From: Brevipalpus yothersi
Lineage: Eukaryota; Arthropoda; Arachnida; Trombidiformes; Tenuipalpidae
DNA: 64,000 nt
Direction: 5' to 3'
Assembly: GCA_003956705.1 (NCBI GenBank)
Contig: QZCP01000015.1
Coordinates: 1 to 64,000 of the forward strand
Under the pieces are notes generated by a model. That model made no database searches, was not told the DNA's origin, and saw only the letters and a program-made list of their open reading frames with translations. The position numbers and the translations under genes are program-made. Of the stretch, positions 22,646 to 35,518 are shown piece by piece (the first letter of the stretch is position 1; each line of letters starts with the position of its first letter).

Positions 22646-23860
22646 TTTCACTAGGATTATCTTCATCAAATATCATCAAATCATTCAATTTTCATCACCT
22701 GATGATCATCTAATTCAAAATGATCAAAAATATTTGGAACAAAATTTCACCAACTTGAAATATATCCACACGATTCAGAATTTTTTTCATTCAAACTTCC
22801 AACCGATCTCCTGAAAAAATATTTCATGATGTTGATCATCTGAGATTGCCTGCAACACATGAGCAACACAACATCTCACAACACAGCAGCAGTTGAACAT
22901 CACATCGATTGAACATTTCATCAGCATCAATTGTGTGTCTGTGTTTGTGTCTAGTTATTCAATTGAAAATTATTGATTTAATGAATTACATTGAGCATCA
23001 ACCGAATCAGCATCAATTGTGGTAAGAAGATAGAGAGTAAGAAGAAGAAGAAGAATAAGTTGAAGTTTGAAATTGAATTTTGCTTTATCAACTGATGTCC
23101 ACTGGAGACAGTGAAGAAGGAGAAACCGACAAGTTACTGTTGTTATTATTATTATTATTGGTGATGTTTAACTTGATTAGTGGAAAAAACATCATCTGCT
23201 CTCATTATCTTCATCATCATCACAAGTGTATCGTATCGATGTTTATGATTTGAGATTCTTCCAATACTATATTATTGCTTCAAAAGTTTGCAATCGATAT
23301 TCAATGTGACCAAAAAAAGTGGTTCACATATATAATAATTGAGTGTGTTTGTGTGTGTGATTCTACTTCATGATTATTATTGCCATTTGAGATCATCAAC
23401 ATCATCATCACACTTTGATAATTTTTCGATCGACTTACTATATTTCAATACTGGTCACCATTTCAATCATCATCTATTCGTTCATGTGTCTGTGTGTGTA
23501 TATAATTGTATGAACTTTTACACTTCACAGCATCTTTGAAACATTATTTATTTATACACATCTACATCACCTGTAAGATTGTTGAAAACTTTAGCCGGCT
23601 TTTGATTGTAAGTAAGATGAAGAAAATAATCATCATCATTTCCTGGTGTACACACTTGACGATGACTTTTTCTCCCATTCTTATTGATTATCTCTCCTGT
23701 TTCTTCCATTTCCTTACCACTTTTTCAAGGCCCAATTTGATTACATCTCTCTTTTTATGCCATTCTAATTGATGTTTTCTTCTTTTTTCTCTCTCTCTCT
23801 TTCTCTCAACACAGTGTTTTATGTGTACTCATTGGAACTGTTGCCTTTCTCAATCGGTAG
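22646..23860. other. Intergenic/5' region of the mitochondrial carrier
   Basis: Rich in ATC/CATCAT and TTA repeats ((TTA)n at about 23141-23160) and TG-rich patches near 23340-23360. No EF-hand exon for the downstream carrier was found. Confidence 0.5.
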
Positions 23861-25257
23861 ATGAGTCAACTAAAGCAAAGTCTAATCGAATCAAGCCTAG
23901 TCAAATCTTGTGATACTCCTCTATTATCACCACCACCACCAATAGAAGAAGGTTTTCAAAACAGTCCGTAGGTTCATTTTATGTATTGATACCAATCAAT
24001 CGATGGTGTTTGAATATGTTTACTGATGTATCATGTAATTTGATTCACACTCATTGATGATCAATATGATTGATCTATATATATATTTATATTTATTATA
24101 AGTTTATACTATTTCTTATTCAGTTGGAAACACTTTCTTGCCGGTGCGGTCGCCGGAGCGGCATCTCGAACAATATCCGCTCCTTTTGATCGTATGAAAG
24201 TTCTATTACAAGTTCAAGGAGCTCAATTAGTGAATGTTAGAAAGTGTTATCGTCATATGCTAACAGAAGGAGGTACATTATCTCTATGGAGAGGTAATGG
24301 AATAAATGTATTGAAAATTGCCCCAGAATTAGCATTCAAATTCATGTTCTACGATGAGGTAAGCATTCTTTTCGAGGTTTTATTATTTATTATTATTGGA
24401 AAAGAGAAAATGTTCCTCAATGATATTATTTTTCCTTTTCATTGTTTTTCTCTTCCTCACCTCCCTCTTCCTCTGTTCCTACTTTCTAGATCAAACTCAT
24501 TATTCAAGGCTCAACTTGCAGGGAGATTAATTTATTTGATAGAATAATCTCTGGCTCCATGGCTGGAGCACTATCACAAACGTTAATTTATCCCATGGAA
24601 GTGCTCAAAACTCGTCTATGTCTTCGAAAAACTGGACAATATAAAGGTTTAATAGATGCTGTACAAAAAATTTATCGTGCAGAAGGCATGAGAGCTTTTT
24701 ACAAAGGATATATTCTGAATATTTTAGGTATTATACCTTACGCTGGAATAGATTTAGCAATTTATGAGGTAAGCTGAGCTGTCTTTTTTAAAAATATTTA
24801 ACTTTATCTCATCTCTAGAGCCTCAATGTCATCTTATTTTTTGAAAAATTTCCCCTCAAATCTCTATTCCTCTATTGATCAGAAAATCTCTTATTTATGT
24901 TTTATTTTATTGTTTTACTTCCATCTCTAGACACTCAAGTCATCGTATATCACTCGGAGTTTTGACAATGCGACCCAACCTCACACCGGAATTTACAGTG
25001 TATGTGGTATCATCAGTAGTTCCATTGGAGTCTCAGTAGTCTATCCTCTAGCTCTTTTGAGAACAAGGCTACAAGCTCAAGCTTGTCACAACACCTTACC
25101 TGTGATGGTCATATTAAGGAATATATTGGAAAATGAAGGTTATCTAGGCCTCTATCGAGGAATCGTTGCAACTTATATGAAAGTTGTTCCAGCTGTAGGA
25201 GTGTCTTACTTTGTTTATGAATACACAATAATGGCTTTGGGGACCTCGATGTCTTAA
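23861..25257 (+). CDS. Short ATP-Mg/phosphate-type mitochondrial carrier (SLC25A23/24/25/41-like)
   Basis: Four exons (23861-23967, 24124-24358, 24490-24768, 24931-25257) encode 315 residues forming three mitochondrial-carrier repeats. Signature Px[D/E]xx[K/R] motifs: PFDRMKVLLQVQ, PMEVLKTRLCLR and PLALLRTRLQAQ. Blocks such as WKHFLAGAVAGAASRT, WRGNGINVLKIAPE and FYKGYILNILGIIPYAGIDLAIYE are those of SCaMC proteins, which exchange ATP-Mg for phosphate across the inner membrane. Canonical SCaMCs have four N-terminal EF-hands; here the carrier domain is preceded only by about 36 residues with a PPPP stretch, and a TAG codon sits directly before the ATG. This resembles the short mammalian SLC25A41 type. 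An alternative upstream first exon with EF-hands cannot be excluded. Confidence 0.92.
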
Positions 25258-25940
25258 CGATAAGATAGTTTAGGTGACAATTAATTCAACCGATTGAATG
25301 GACCATCTGAAGCCACAATCTAAAACACAAATAAGTGGCCACAGGAATTCATTCCTTCAACATTCACTTATTTGATTTAGACTCCTAACATTTCCATCTT
25401 CTCATATCTGTGAGGTGACCACTCATTCCTTTTCCTAGAAGAGTTCATGCGAATCAGTTTCACTCCTGATCTCAATCATAGCAAAATTATCTCTAAAAGC
25501 GCTCTTCCTGGTCTAGTAGTCTGAAAGTCTCAATCAGCCAAATAAATTGTGGAAATTTGAAAAAGAGTAAGACACTCTGTGATCAAGATAGATTAATCTG
25601 AAATATCCCATCGATACCAAATCTCTCTTGTGGTAAATAATTATCTTTCGAGAGATCAAATACTTGAAGTCTCCCTGTGATTGCCTTTTCGTTCATAAAT
25701 ATAAGCAATATATATTTGCGATATAAATTCAATATTACCAAAATTATAAGTGATTTATCAATTGATTCATCAACATTATTCTCCTCTCACTTTATGTGAA
25801 AACAATTCATCGTTCAAAATAGTGACTGATTTTCTTCTCAAAAGAAATCTCTATCTTGAGCTTTATAATGATTTGTAGTGTCCAACGGTTTCTTGTTTTT
25901 CTCTTCAATCTCTTCTCCACTCCTTGTACATTTATCCATC
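25258..25940. other. Intergenic between convergent genes
   Basis: 3' flanks of the carrier (+) and bHLH gene (-). Nothing recognised. Confidence 0.6.
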
Positions 25941-27785
25941 TCAATCAATGCCTGGCTTTTTTTCTGGATCGCTAAGACTGAAGCTAACCGTTGGAAGCAC
26001 TCTCAATTGATGCCATCCATGGGTATTTTGGAATGAATCTTCAGGGTTTTCGTTGAGCTCCTTGGTGAGTTCTGATATACGTCCAATTGCAGCTCTAATT
26101 TTTGTGAAAGAAAAGTCAAAATTATTCAGGGCAAAAAAGTTTGATATAAAAAAAGTCTACCAAAGATTGGTGAAGATGAGATAGAAAAATCAAAATTGAA
26201 AATGAGAGGATGAAAAGTAAAATTGCGATGATGATGAGGCGCTTATGATTCGAAACTAGAGGCTAAAAAATAGAATAAACATATTAATGACTGGATTAGT
26301 TAATTAATTTGATGAAATATTTGATAAGAATAATTCAACTAAGAAGAAACGTGATAAATGAAGATCTAAAATAATTTGATCGTAAGATTGAATTTCTACT
26401 CAAATTGGAAATTTGGCAGCTCAGGAATGATCAAATAGCCATTGGAAAAGTATATGAAGATTATTATATGAAGATGAGTATTTTGACAAATTAATTCAGT
26501 TTCGTAGTTTTTTGGGGTGATAAACATTAAGCTTAAGGGTTAGGTTTTGCTAATCATCGTTGAGAATCAAAATACCTTCTCAAAAATATCTTACCTCAGA
26601 GTTTCGATTTTGGAAAATTTACGGCCTCGAGGCTTAATTTTTTCTAATTTCGATCTGAGTGCATCGAAAGCTAGATTCATTGCCTTCATTCGTACTCTTT
26701 CTCGACGACAAGCGTTCATTCGTTGCTCTTCTTTGGTCAAAGGAGTTGATCCACGTGCACGAGAGTAGCGAACCTCTGGATAACGAAGTGATCGATTTAA
26801 AAAGGGTAGATCAACCATCGAGCAGTTGGATAAATCTTGGCTACCAGAATGACAAGAAGAATTGACCAACGAATAATCAACTGGTTCCATATGATCAGTT
26901 GATAGGATTGGAGTCATCACAGAGTATGTGGGAGTTAAATCCGAAAACATTTCTCTCGGTTCTCTCTTATTCTGATCAATCAGTGTTTGCACTATTTCGA
27001 CATATGGCTTTGGTTGCCATTTATCAATCAGATCAGCTTTGTCTACTTTTGTATCAACGTTCTGTTCTTGGCCATCGATCTCTTCGGTTGCACAAAATAT
27101 TCCCCGCATATGAGGTGCAAAATGTTCGTTGGTGAGTTGAACCTATATTAATCAGAGTTGAACGAAAATAATTCAATTAATATCATCAGAGAATGCCATT
27201 TTTAAATCAAAAACTCGACATTCCTCATCCGAAGATGAAGGAAAACATCAACGTCATCATCACATCGAAAATAAAGTCAAATGATTGGGGATGTTTTCCA
27301 GCAATTTGAGTGGATTACAATTTGGTAACGCTATTCAGTAGTTTGGCATCGCTGCCTACCAAATTGAATGAATAATCTTCTCAATAATCAACTTAAGATG
27401 AAAAAATCCCAAATTCACTGGATTATTGCTCTATCAAACTTACCCAACTTCCATTTTCTTTCGATTCCGAGTACGATATCATTTCTGGACAAATTTTATA
27501 GGTCGTATAAAGTTCAGGATGAGGTGGACAGTATACACTTTCCATCACCGGTAAAGTTTGAATATTGATCGAATTGGCAAGCCAATCTCTAGTATACTGA
27601 TTATCGGGAATCATTGAAGGAGAACAAACAATTTCACCGTTATATTCACCGTTCGAAGGAATAATGTGGATAGATTCACGAAGTTCTTCAGGAAAATCGT
27701 CTTCTCTCATTTTACATCTCAAATCATGTTGGAGTGCAGTCACTGCGGAATCGATTTCTCCTTCTCCGTCGCATGATGAGATCAT
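25941..27785 (-). CDS. Atypical basic helix-loop-helix transcription factor
   Basis: Three exons (27444-27785, 26595-27142, 25941-26094) encode 347 residues. The bHLH lies at about residues 250-310: basic region and helix 1 CRRERVRMKAMNLAFDALRSKL, loop with KPRGRKFSKIETLR, and helix 2 AAIGRISELTKEL supplied by the last exon; the intron splits the Arg codon of KIETLR. The Glu and Arg (ERxR) that contact the E-box are present. The usual helix-2 Tyr-Ile (AIxYI) is replaced by GRI, and the loop-flanking Pro is absent, so I cannot assign it to Twist, Hand, Atonal or another named group. The N-terminus is acidic with an IHIIPSNGEYNGE stretch; junction 1 gives SWVQLTNEHFAPHM. Nuclear DNA-binding regulator by family; target unknown. 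Confidence 0.87.
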
Positions 27786-28816
27786 TTCGAATTTTTCGCC
27801 TTATTTTTACATGGAAAATACATAGAGAAAGAGGGAATGGAAAGACATTGAAATACAACCTCGACTTGTTGCTTGAGTGTGGACAATACTGAACTTCGAT
27901 ATATGTGTGTGTGTCTCTGATATCCCCTCACTCTGGGTCAACAGCTTGTGGGCACAGATGGCTTGGAAAAAAAAGCGTGGAGGAGGGGAAATAGATGGAT
28001 GGATGATTTGAATCATACAATGAAAAAACAAGCAAATTAAAATTAATTGCACAAGTCACAACGTGCTACATTTAAACGATAAGCAGAGCTTAATGAGCTT
28101 GGGGAAACGTCCATATTTTCTTTTCCACTTTTTCTCACTTTCTCTCGTTCTAGGTGTTATCAAGCCGATGAAGCATAAATGATCGATTGGACTGTTTTCC
28201 CTTTTGACCTGGAACATTTAAACTTTGACACTGAATGGTCTCTCGCTTCGACATTGGTGTAGAGACAGTGTATTTGGATTGTTGTTGCAGAGTTTCCAAT
28301 AAGAGCTGACATATTCGCATATAATAGAGTAGAATGTCCACTTTTAATGAGGATATTCCAACTTTCATGGTCAAAAAAACATGAGCTGAGAACCTTGAGC
28401 TATTGGAAGGATGAAATGATCTTTTTTGAAAGTTTCATAAATGTGTTCATCAAAGGTCAATGACTGCTCTTATCAAACAATCTGATCCCGATAGAGATGA
28501 GTACAAGAACGAGAGATTTTTTATCTGATTATCGAAAGAATTTTCAACAGAGAATTCTATTCTATTCAAAAGATGTTTTATTCCACTTGAATATTACTTT
28601 AAAGTGATTCAGGTGTCGTGAGTCAATTAAGGAGATATAAATGTCGTATAAAAAGGAAAGATTGAGTATCAAAAGAACACATCGTTTGACTCAAATTATT
28701 TGAGGACCAGATCGAAAGAGAGTTTACTTTTGGTATAATATTATTTGATGTTATTTTGGAGTATTGTCCTTGATTAGGTTAATGTTAATGCGAAATATTC
28801 TCGGAAAGAAGAAAAA
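27786..28816. other. Intergenic with a doubtful small ORF
   Basis: Holds a 74-codon minus-strand frame (28150-28374, starting MTMKVGISSLK, with ILLYYMRICQLLLETLQQQ helix-like segment). It resembles no family I recognise. It could be a small gene or chance; not called separately. Confidence 0.4.
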
Positions 28817-29515
28817 TTATTCCGAGTACAAATGGTACAACTCTTTAGTTAGTCTGTGGAGAGGCAAGCCAACGACATTGAAATAATCTCCCTTAATTGA
28901 CTCGACGAGAGTAGCTCCTATGCCTTGAATACCATATGCACCGGCCTTATCCATAGGTTCACCGGTCTCAATGTAGCTCTTGATGATGTTTTTTGTTAAT
29001 TGACAAATATAGACTTCAGTAGCCTCATGAAATGTGGTTACCATAAAATCATCACCCGATCCATCACCATCCATACGAGCTGAATTTTGATCTTGATTAG
29101 ATTCACCACCACCAGCCTGAGATGAACTGGGATATGTGATGAGAGCAACACCGGTGAAAACGGTGTGCCAATTACCACTCAATTTTGTCAATATATTCAT
29201 TGCATCCTCTTCATCTTTGGGCTTTTCGAAAATTTGATCTTGAAAGGTAACCACAGTATCAGCACCAATAATCAAATCAGCACGATCACCAGAGGCAATC
29301 AATTTTTTGTGTGCATGTATTGCCTTCTGTTTAGCGTTCTCTTTCACATATTCACATGGATGACTGAATTTATCACGAATCAATTGTTCATTGAAACCAC
29401 TATCAATCACCTTAAATTTGAGACCAATACTTTCCAACAGAGAATGTCTTCTGGGACTTGTGGAAGCAAGTACATTATTTTGTTTACCCAATATATGAGC
29501 AATCGGTTGTAACAT
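28817..29515 (-). CDS. Maf-like nucleoside triphosphate pyrophosphatase
   Basis: Single-exon 232-residue protein of the Maf/ASMTL family, house-cleaning pyrophosphatases acting on (d)TTP, UTP or modified nucleotides in the cytosol. Diagnostic motifs in order: LASTSPRRHSLLESIGL (nucleotide loop, residues about 16-32), IIGADTVV, EKPKDEEDA, GNWHTVFTGV, then SYIETGEPMDKAGAYGIQG and GDYFNVVGLPLHRL at the end. A low-complexity insert (SSSQAGGGESNQDQNSARM) of about 25 residues interrupts the domain before the FHEATEVY strand. The length is close to the human ASMTL Maf domain plus this insert. No methyltransferase domain is attached, so this is the stand-alone form. Confidence 0.94.
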   Translation of the reverse strand: MLQPIAHILGKQNNVLASTSPRRHSLLESIGLKFKVIDSGFNEQLIRDKFSHPCEYVKENAKQKAIHAHKKLIASGDRADLIIGADTVVTFQDQIFEKPKDEEDAMNILTKLSGNWHTVFTGVALITYPSSSQAGGGESNQDQNSARMDGDGSGDDFMVTTFHEATEVYICQLTKNIIKSYIETGEPMDKAGAYGIQGIGATLVESIKGDYFNVVGLPLHRLTKELYHLYSE

Positions 29516-31192
29516 TGTAATGACTTTTGATCAGTGTGAGGAATGTCCACCACAAAAGCTACTTTCACCTGGATCCATCAATGATGTCCATCAATATGGA
29601 TGACATTGGGAAAAAAACAAGAGATAGAGAGAGAGGTAGGAGAGAAGCATTAATTAAGACATTACTAAATTAGTCATGATCAATAACTCACAAATCTTCA
29701 TAATCACAATCAAAAGAGAAAGATCAAAAACATCGCACATAAACAAGGTATATCTTGACTTACCTTTGACTTATTAAGAGGAGCAATTTAATTGCTGTTG
29801 ACTTGTACAAGTGGAAAGTAAATGCTTTTCTACTTGTAGAATCTTGAACACTAGATTTTAATGATCACAGAATGACTAAATATAATGTTAGTTAATGTTA
29901 CAGTGTAGATGAGTTGGATGATCAAAATATTTTGTTTGGAAACTTGATGAAATTTTCAAGTTGAGTTGATTATTTTTTGCGCTTCAATGATCACATGTAT
30001 CACACACACACATACTTACGTGTAGGTTTACATTACTGATCCAAGCGAGAAGAGAGACATTCTTGAGAAGAATCAAATGTTCATGAAACCAGAAAAATTC
30101 TCTTCAAATTGGTTCAAATTGATTGGATTGTTTTTTTTGTGTGAGGATGTTTCATCATCTTCTTGGGATTGTGAAAAATTGAAAAATGTTTTCAGCTTAT
30201 AAGAAACTTGGCAAGAGTATAACTTATAAGTTATGTTCGTTGTACTTGGTATGAGAATTGATGAGGAAAATTTTTTCGATATGTACGGTTTATTGTATCG
30301 ATTTTGGTAGGGCTTTGACTATCGATCGGAAGGATTGAATTGATTTTTCATGGGATCGACTGCGATTTATCGTAAAGAATGGTAGAGGGTCATTGACTGT
30401 TGAGAGAGACTAATATTGTTTCGAGAAATTTCTTTCTCTTGAACGGAAGATGAGAGTTACTACTTTTATAACTATGACAAGACTTATCGGATGAACTTCA
30501 GTTTCTCGATCAGAATCGATCAGAATCGGATTTAAGATGAACCAAAAGTTGTGGTCACTTTTTTAAAATATTTTATCCATTCCCTCGGTTGCATCTTAAT
30601 TCTAACTGATGGATACTTTTCGTTAGTTTGGAAGACATAAATCATTTTCTTTATCATGAGAAACAGGCTTAGTTCTTGTGTGGATGTTATTTTCACAGAA
30701 AATAGCCATCTCAAAGATCCCCTATCACTACAGTAATGTATTTTTATCACCAATTACAGGGATTGTTAATTAATAATATCTCACAAAAATTGAGCAGTCG
30801 AAGAATATATGTATTTTTCCAATCTCGAACTGAGGTTCTGATAGAACGAGAAGAACAGCGAAACCATCTCATACTATCATACAAAATCTTCCCATCAAGA
30901 TTGGATAAATAGAACCCAACCAATAGATACATCCCTCTCCGAATCTTAGAACACCGCAAAACTTCAACCAGCATTCATGATGAAATTCGAAAAAATAAAA
31001 ATTTGAATCGAACAATAATCGCGCTGCGGCAGATTCCAGGCTATTGAGAATGCCCTCTTGCATCATCATGAAATGTTTTTTTCGGAAGAGCAAGAGAGCA
31101 AAAAATAGATTCATTTTCTCTTCTCTTTAACCATTTTAATTTTGTGTGTGATCAATTGATTTGGTGACTACATTTTTGATCACATTACAACA
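29516..31192. other. Intergenic with overlapping minus-strand open frames
   Basis: A CA run at 30000-30011 and a small GA patch near 29617-29635. From 31114 down to 30532 three minus-strand frames of 75-81 codons overlap. They match no family I recognise. Confidence 0.45.
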
Positions 31193-32447
31193 ATGGCCTT
31201 GATAACTGTCCGTGATCTACGTCAAATTATTCATCCCCATTATTTGATCAACATTCTTTTGGCCCTCTCTTTCATCATATGTCGTACACTGGCACCTTTT
31301 TGTTCATTTCTTTTTGATGCATGTGTTTTGAATCATGTGAGTAGTATTTACCGTTAATTATTGGACCAATATCATATTTATCTTTGATTAAAGGGAAATT
31401 TTTGTCTTGTTATAATGATATGATTGAATTTCTTTTCAATAGAAAGAAAGTGAAATACTCTTTTTCACTGCTGTAATTATTGTTTTTAGAACTCGTAAGC
31501 AAGGTAAGCTTTGTTTTGCATTCTGTGCATTCGCCATGATATTGATCCAACATTTCATGATGATTAATTTAATCACTTTTTCTTTAAAGGTGCTGTCAAT
31601 TTTCTTCCATACATTGGCACTGCCTGTATGCTAGCAAAATTAGGCAATGTTCTGCTATGGTTTTATGCTGATCCAATATATGGTGTTGTATATTCCGTCT
31701 GTTGTTTATGTGAGTTGCTAATAAAAAATCATCTTTCCATTGGCCTTGTCCAAAGAAATTTTCATAAATTGAAATCATTTTATCTCTGTTATAATAAATA
31801 TCCCCTTTTTCTAGTACATCTGCTTATCATGCCAGAGCCATGCTATAAAGGTCCCGAAAACATGGTCTACTTGGATGAGGCTAGTCTAGAGAATGTACTC
31901 GAAAAAGATCGAGGTGTAACATGGTTAATTGAGCTGTATGCTGTATGGAATCCAGCGTGCATTGAATTTGCCCCAATTTTTTCTGAGCTATCTGCCAAGT
32001 AAGTTGAAGCTGGTATTCAATGAAAAAACTATTGTCATCATCACTTTCACTTATTTGCTTACTTATCAGATATGCATTGCCTAATCTGAAGTTTGGAAAA
32101 GTTGAACTATCACGAAATCCAGGAGTAGCTACCAAATTCAAAGTGAATACATCACCTCTCAGCAAACAGATACCTACTTTAATTCTTTTCAAGAATGGTA
32201 AAGAGGAAATGAGACGTCCATTGGTAAACAAAACTGGTAAATTAGTAGCATTCAACTTTAACTATGTGAGTATAGATTATACTTTACTCTACTCTTATCT
32301 GCCAGATGATAACTGATTGAATTATGTACATTTTCTGTTCTCTAGAGCAATGTTGCTTCAACTTTTGAGCTCGATGCTTTATTCCGTGAATGCAAAAATG
32401 TTCAAACCAAGGAACCGAAATCAAAAGGACATCTGAAAAAGGAATAG
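31193..32447 (+). CDS. TMX2: TMX2, thioredoxin-related transmembrane protein 2
   Basis: Six exons (31193-31336, 31443-31503, 31590-31709, 31815-31998, 32070-32265, 32346-32447) encode 268 residues. TMX2 is an ER/mitochondria-contact membrane protein with a thioredoxin-like domain. Order: hydrophobic segments in the first ~110 residues, then the thioredoxin fold starting at PEPCYKGPENMVYLDE, VTWLIELYAVWNPACIEFAPIFSELS, LKFGKVELSRNPGVATKFKV, the highly conserved TSPLSKQIPTLILFKNGKEEMRRP and a C-terminal basic tail ending LKKE. The vertebrate active site SNDC is NPAC here, so only the C-terminal Cys remains, as in the family. All junctions keep frame; exon 2 is only 61 bases. Confidence 0.95.
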
Positions 32448-33829
32448 AAAGTTCGTCTCCCCATGAAATCTATCCTGGCGAATATCTTATACTACGTTCC
32501 TAATGACAAATGAATCTTGCCATATATCTAGCAGACATGACGATGATAAGCAAGCTAGAGATTCCTTAAAAAACATCACAAAATGATCCTACCTCATGAG
32601 TATTCATGACTTGAAGAGACCAAAGATTTTGAGCTCTTAACAACCAGTTTTTTTTTCTAATGATTTGCTACTTAGTTTCCACCTTATTTTGTCAACTCTT
32701 ACCATGAATGATGTTCAAAAAATATTGAACTTGCCAGAGTTCAATAGACTACCGAATGATGCTATAAATACTATTTGACTGTATGACTGAATGAGCCAAT
32801 AACTTGCAACGGAATGTGGAAACAAACCCAACGATACTTGTGATCGTTCTGGGAAATAATAATGTATTGATCAGAAGCCATGTAATCTGAAGTTGATTTC
32901 CAATGTGGAAACCTGTTTTATGATGAGAAATTACCGTTTGAAAACTTTCAAAGAATCATTGTAACGGATGTGTCTTTTTTTAATGATAGACTTGATAGTA
33001 AGCTCTGATGAGCTATCCTATGCGAATAATTTAAAACTTTGTAAATGATTAAATTGGATAAAAGAGATTTAAACAAAAAAAAATTCAACAGTCTCCCATC
33101 GATTTCTTATCAAGGTGTAGCAAATCCTATGGAAACTTGAAAGATTGTCATCTTTTTTTATCAGCTTATGCTGTTGAACAGTAGCACATCTTTTTACATT
33201 CAATTTATCATCATTACACGTATATTATAATCTGATCCACGATCTTGCATTCTTTTCAATGAAGAGATCTTTTTAACGGAATACTTGGAGATCATTTATC
33301 TAACGGAAATGGAAATATTCTATCAAACAATTGTCAAGGTTGAATCACCGATGGATGATGATGATGTTGCCTGGAAACCTTGAACCATTCAAGGAATAGT
33401 TTGCAAGATCAATCATCTAACTTCTGGTCCAAACGCTCTTGTCTCGAGTGTTTTCATTCTTTTTCTCCTCCTTCTTCTTCTTTCCTCTCTGCTTTGGAAA
33501 ATATCAATGAGATTGATTTAATCAGATCAAGTAGTGATTGTCTGCTGATGCCTCAAACGACGTAGCCTAAATCGAGAAGATAGAGAAGAGAAAAGTCTTC
33601 AGAACAGCTTATACACTCAAGAATATTAATGTGAAAATTAGGTATACTAGATACTCACAAGAAAATTGTCATATCTTCGATGTCCACAAGGATTGAATCC
33701 TGTTCCATGTGAAGTTCATCTCTCTCTGAGATGTTTATATGCATATGTTTCAGATACGAAATATTCAAGTAATCGAGAGAGTAAGAGTAAGAGAAAGAAG
33801 AGAATTAGTCAAAATTGAACTTATTAAAT
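32448..33829. other. Intergenic between convergent genes
   Basis: 3' flanks of TMX2 and SCHIP1. A 61-codon plus-strand frame at 33380-33565 is low-complexity (Ser/Phe). Nothing supported. Confidence 0.55.
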
Positions 33830-35518
33830 CTAAAAATTGCAAGTTACATATACAATCAGGTTCATCATGATAACTTGAGGGTTCATTTTTCGGATCATAA
33901 CGAATTTCATGATTTTTATATGGAAGATATCATCGAATTTCCCTACAAGCGCATTCTGATCGAGAGTCGATAAATTGAATTCTTTTCCAAACTGTGACTT
34001 ACCTTGTAATATATCTACCAATTCATCATTTAGAGCTATCGAGAGAGAAAAAGAGAGAGAAAGAGAGGAAAGACTTGAGAAAATTATCCATTGTTCATCA
34101 AGCTGGAAATTAATTTTCATGCAAAGTTTATTTAGCCTTGTCCATGTTGACTAGGTTGAAAAGGTACATGATAAATAGTTTCACACAGTCTTCTCACCTT
34201 TTATGCGCCCATGATAATCGTTGACTAGGACCTTGAGTTTTGAAACGCTCATTTGGTGAAGAATATTTCGAGTTAATTTTCCATCTTTACCACTCGGTAG
34301 ATCTATTAGATGGGCAATTGAGCTACGCTTATGTTTTTCTCGTTCAACCATCATCTGTGCATTTGCCATCTCTTTTGCTTGGCCTGTACAGATGATAATC
34401 AAGCAGAATGAAGAGACAAAATTATTCTCACAGACAAATTAGAATGAGTAATTAGATGAGTAATAGCCGAAAAAGGAAGAAAGAGATAGAGAGAGAAAAT
34501 ATTCCCCTGTTTGTGAAAGGAAATGTCCAATTAAAAATAACTGTTCACTTACCGAGAGCAAATTTAGCTTCAGCCACAATTAAACTGTGATAACGATGAA
34601 AATCACTTGGAAATTGTCCATTAGGACGTGCAGAATTCAATATAAATCGGAATCTTTCCATCTTATTTCGTCGTAAATTGACCATAAGATCACCCGATTT
34701 TTGATTTGATATTCTTAATTTATCATCACCATCAGTATCAGTCAAATGATTGATAGAGCTATCAAGTGAACAATTATTTCGTATTTGATCAAAGGCATCT
34801 TTCCGCATTTTCTCGAGACCATGAACTCCCTGTATGCATTGTGAAAAGATAAATAGATTGTGTATAAAAATAGCAGCATTTCATGACTCAATCAACTAAT
34901 CATTTTCTTTTTTTCCATCTTTTCCCACCTCCTCATCCCATTACACCCTAGTTTCTCTCCCTCCCTTTTTCTCAATCTCTATAAGAAATAATGATGATCA
35001 ACATGATGATGATCAATTCACCTGCACAACGAACACATCAGGAGTTTCATTGAGGAAGCACATTTGAAGATCGCTTGAATTATCTGCTTTTCGATTGAGA
35101 TATGATTTTTTCGTATATTTATCTCTTGGTGAGCTTTCCGATTCACTTTCTGATTCAGCAAGTCTTCGGCGAATTTCTTCACGATCATTCATCTACAAGT
35201 ATATAGAGAGAGAGAAAAAAAAGAACGGGATGAAAATTTTTTTCCCATTAAAAATGATGGTTACATGTTTACAAGAGATTTGATGTTGATCATAATTTAG
35301 CATGTTTGCCAAATGTGTGTATGTGTGTGAATCAAGCTTACCGATATTGATCGTCTTTCCAAGCCGATGCTGGAGTATTTTTTGTTTGCCTTTCCATTAT
35401 TCATATGTTTGATGGAGGAAGTGGATGATGGTGTTGATGCTGTTGATGAGTTTGAGTATCGTGATGATGAATTTGAGCTGGTGGACATCCGATTTGATGC
35501 ATATCGAACTGGCCTCAT
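33830..35518 (-). CDS. SCHIP1: SCHIP1 (schwannomin-interacting protein 1) homologue
   Basis: Exons 35342-35518, 35022-35192, 34553-34829, 34198-34383 and a last exon 33830-34035 (end uncertain) encode about 338 residues. SCHIP1 is a coiled-coil adaptor of merlin/NF2 and, in Drosophila, of Hippo signalling and the axon initial segment. The N-terminus is a Ser/Thr-rich region, exon 2 carries RRRLAESESESESS, and the C-terminal SCHIP domain is recognised from MSVSKLKVLVND, IKALNDELVDIL and NALVGKFDDI, aligning with vertebrate SVKELQVLL, LNEELVELL and SMLVDIEDL. The last exon was left unspliced at its GTAAGT (34003); reading through keeps frame and the DDI block, but an additional small intron is possible. 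The start MRPVRYASN was preferred over an upstream hydrophobic Met. Confidence 0.82.

Noticed and set aside
33961..34003. 46-base intron in the SCHIP1 last exon (GTAAGT to CGATCAG)
   Set aside because: Splicing it shifts into a frame that stops at once and removes sequence before the conserved NALVGKFDDI block; read-through fits the family better.
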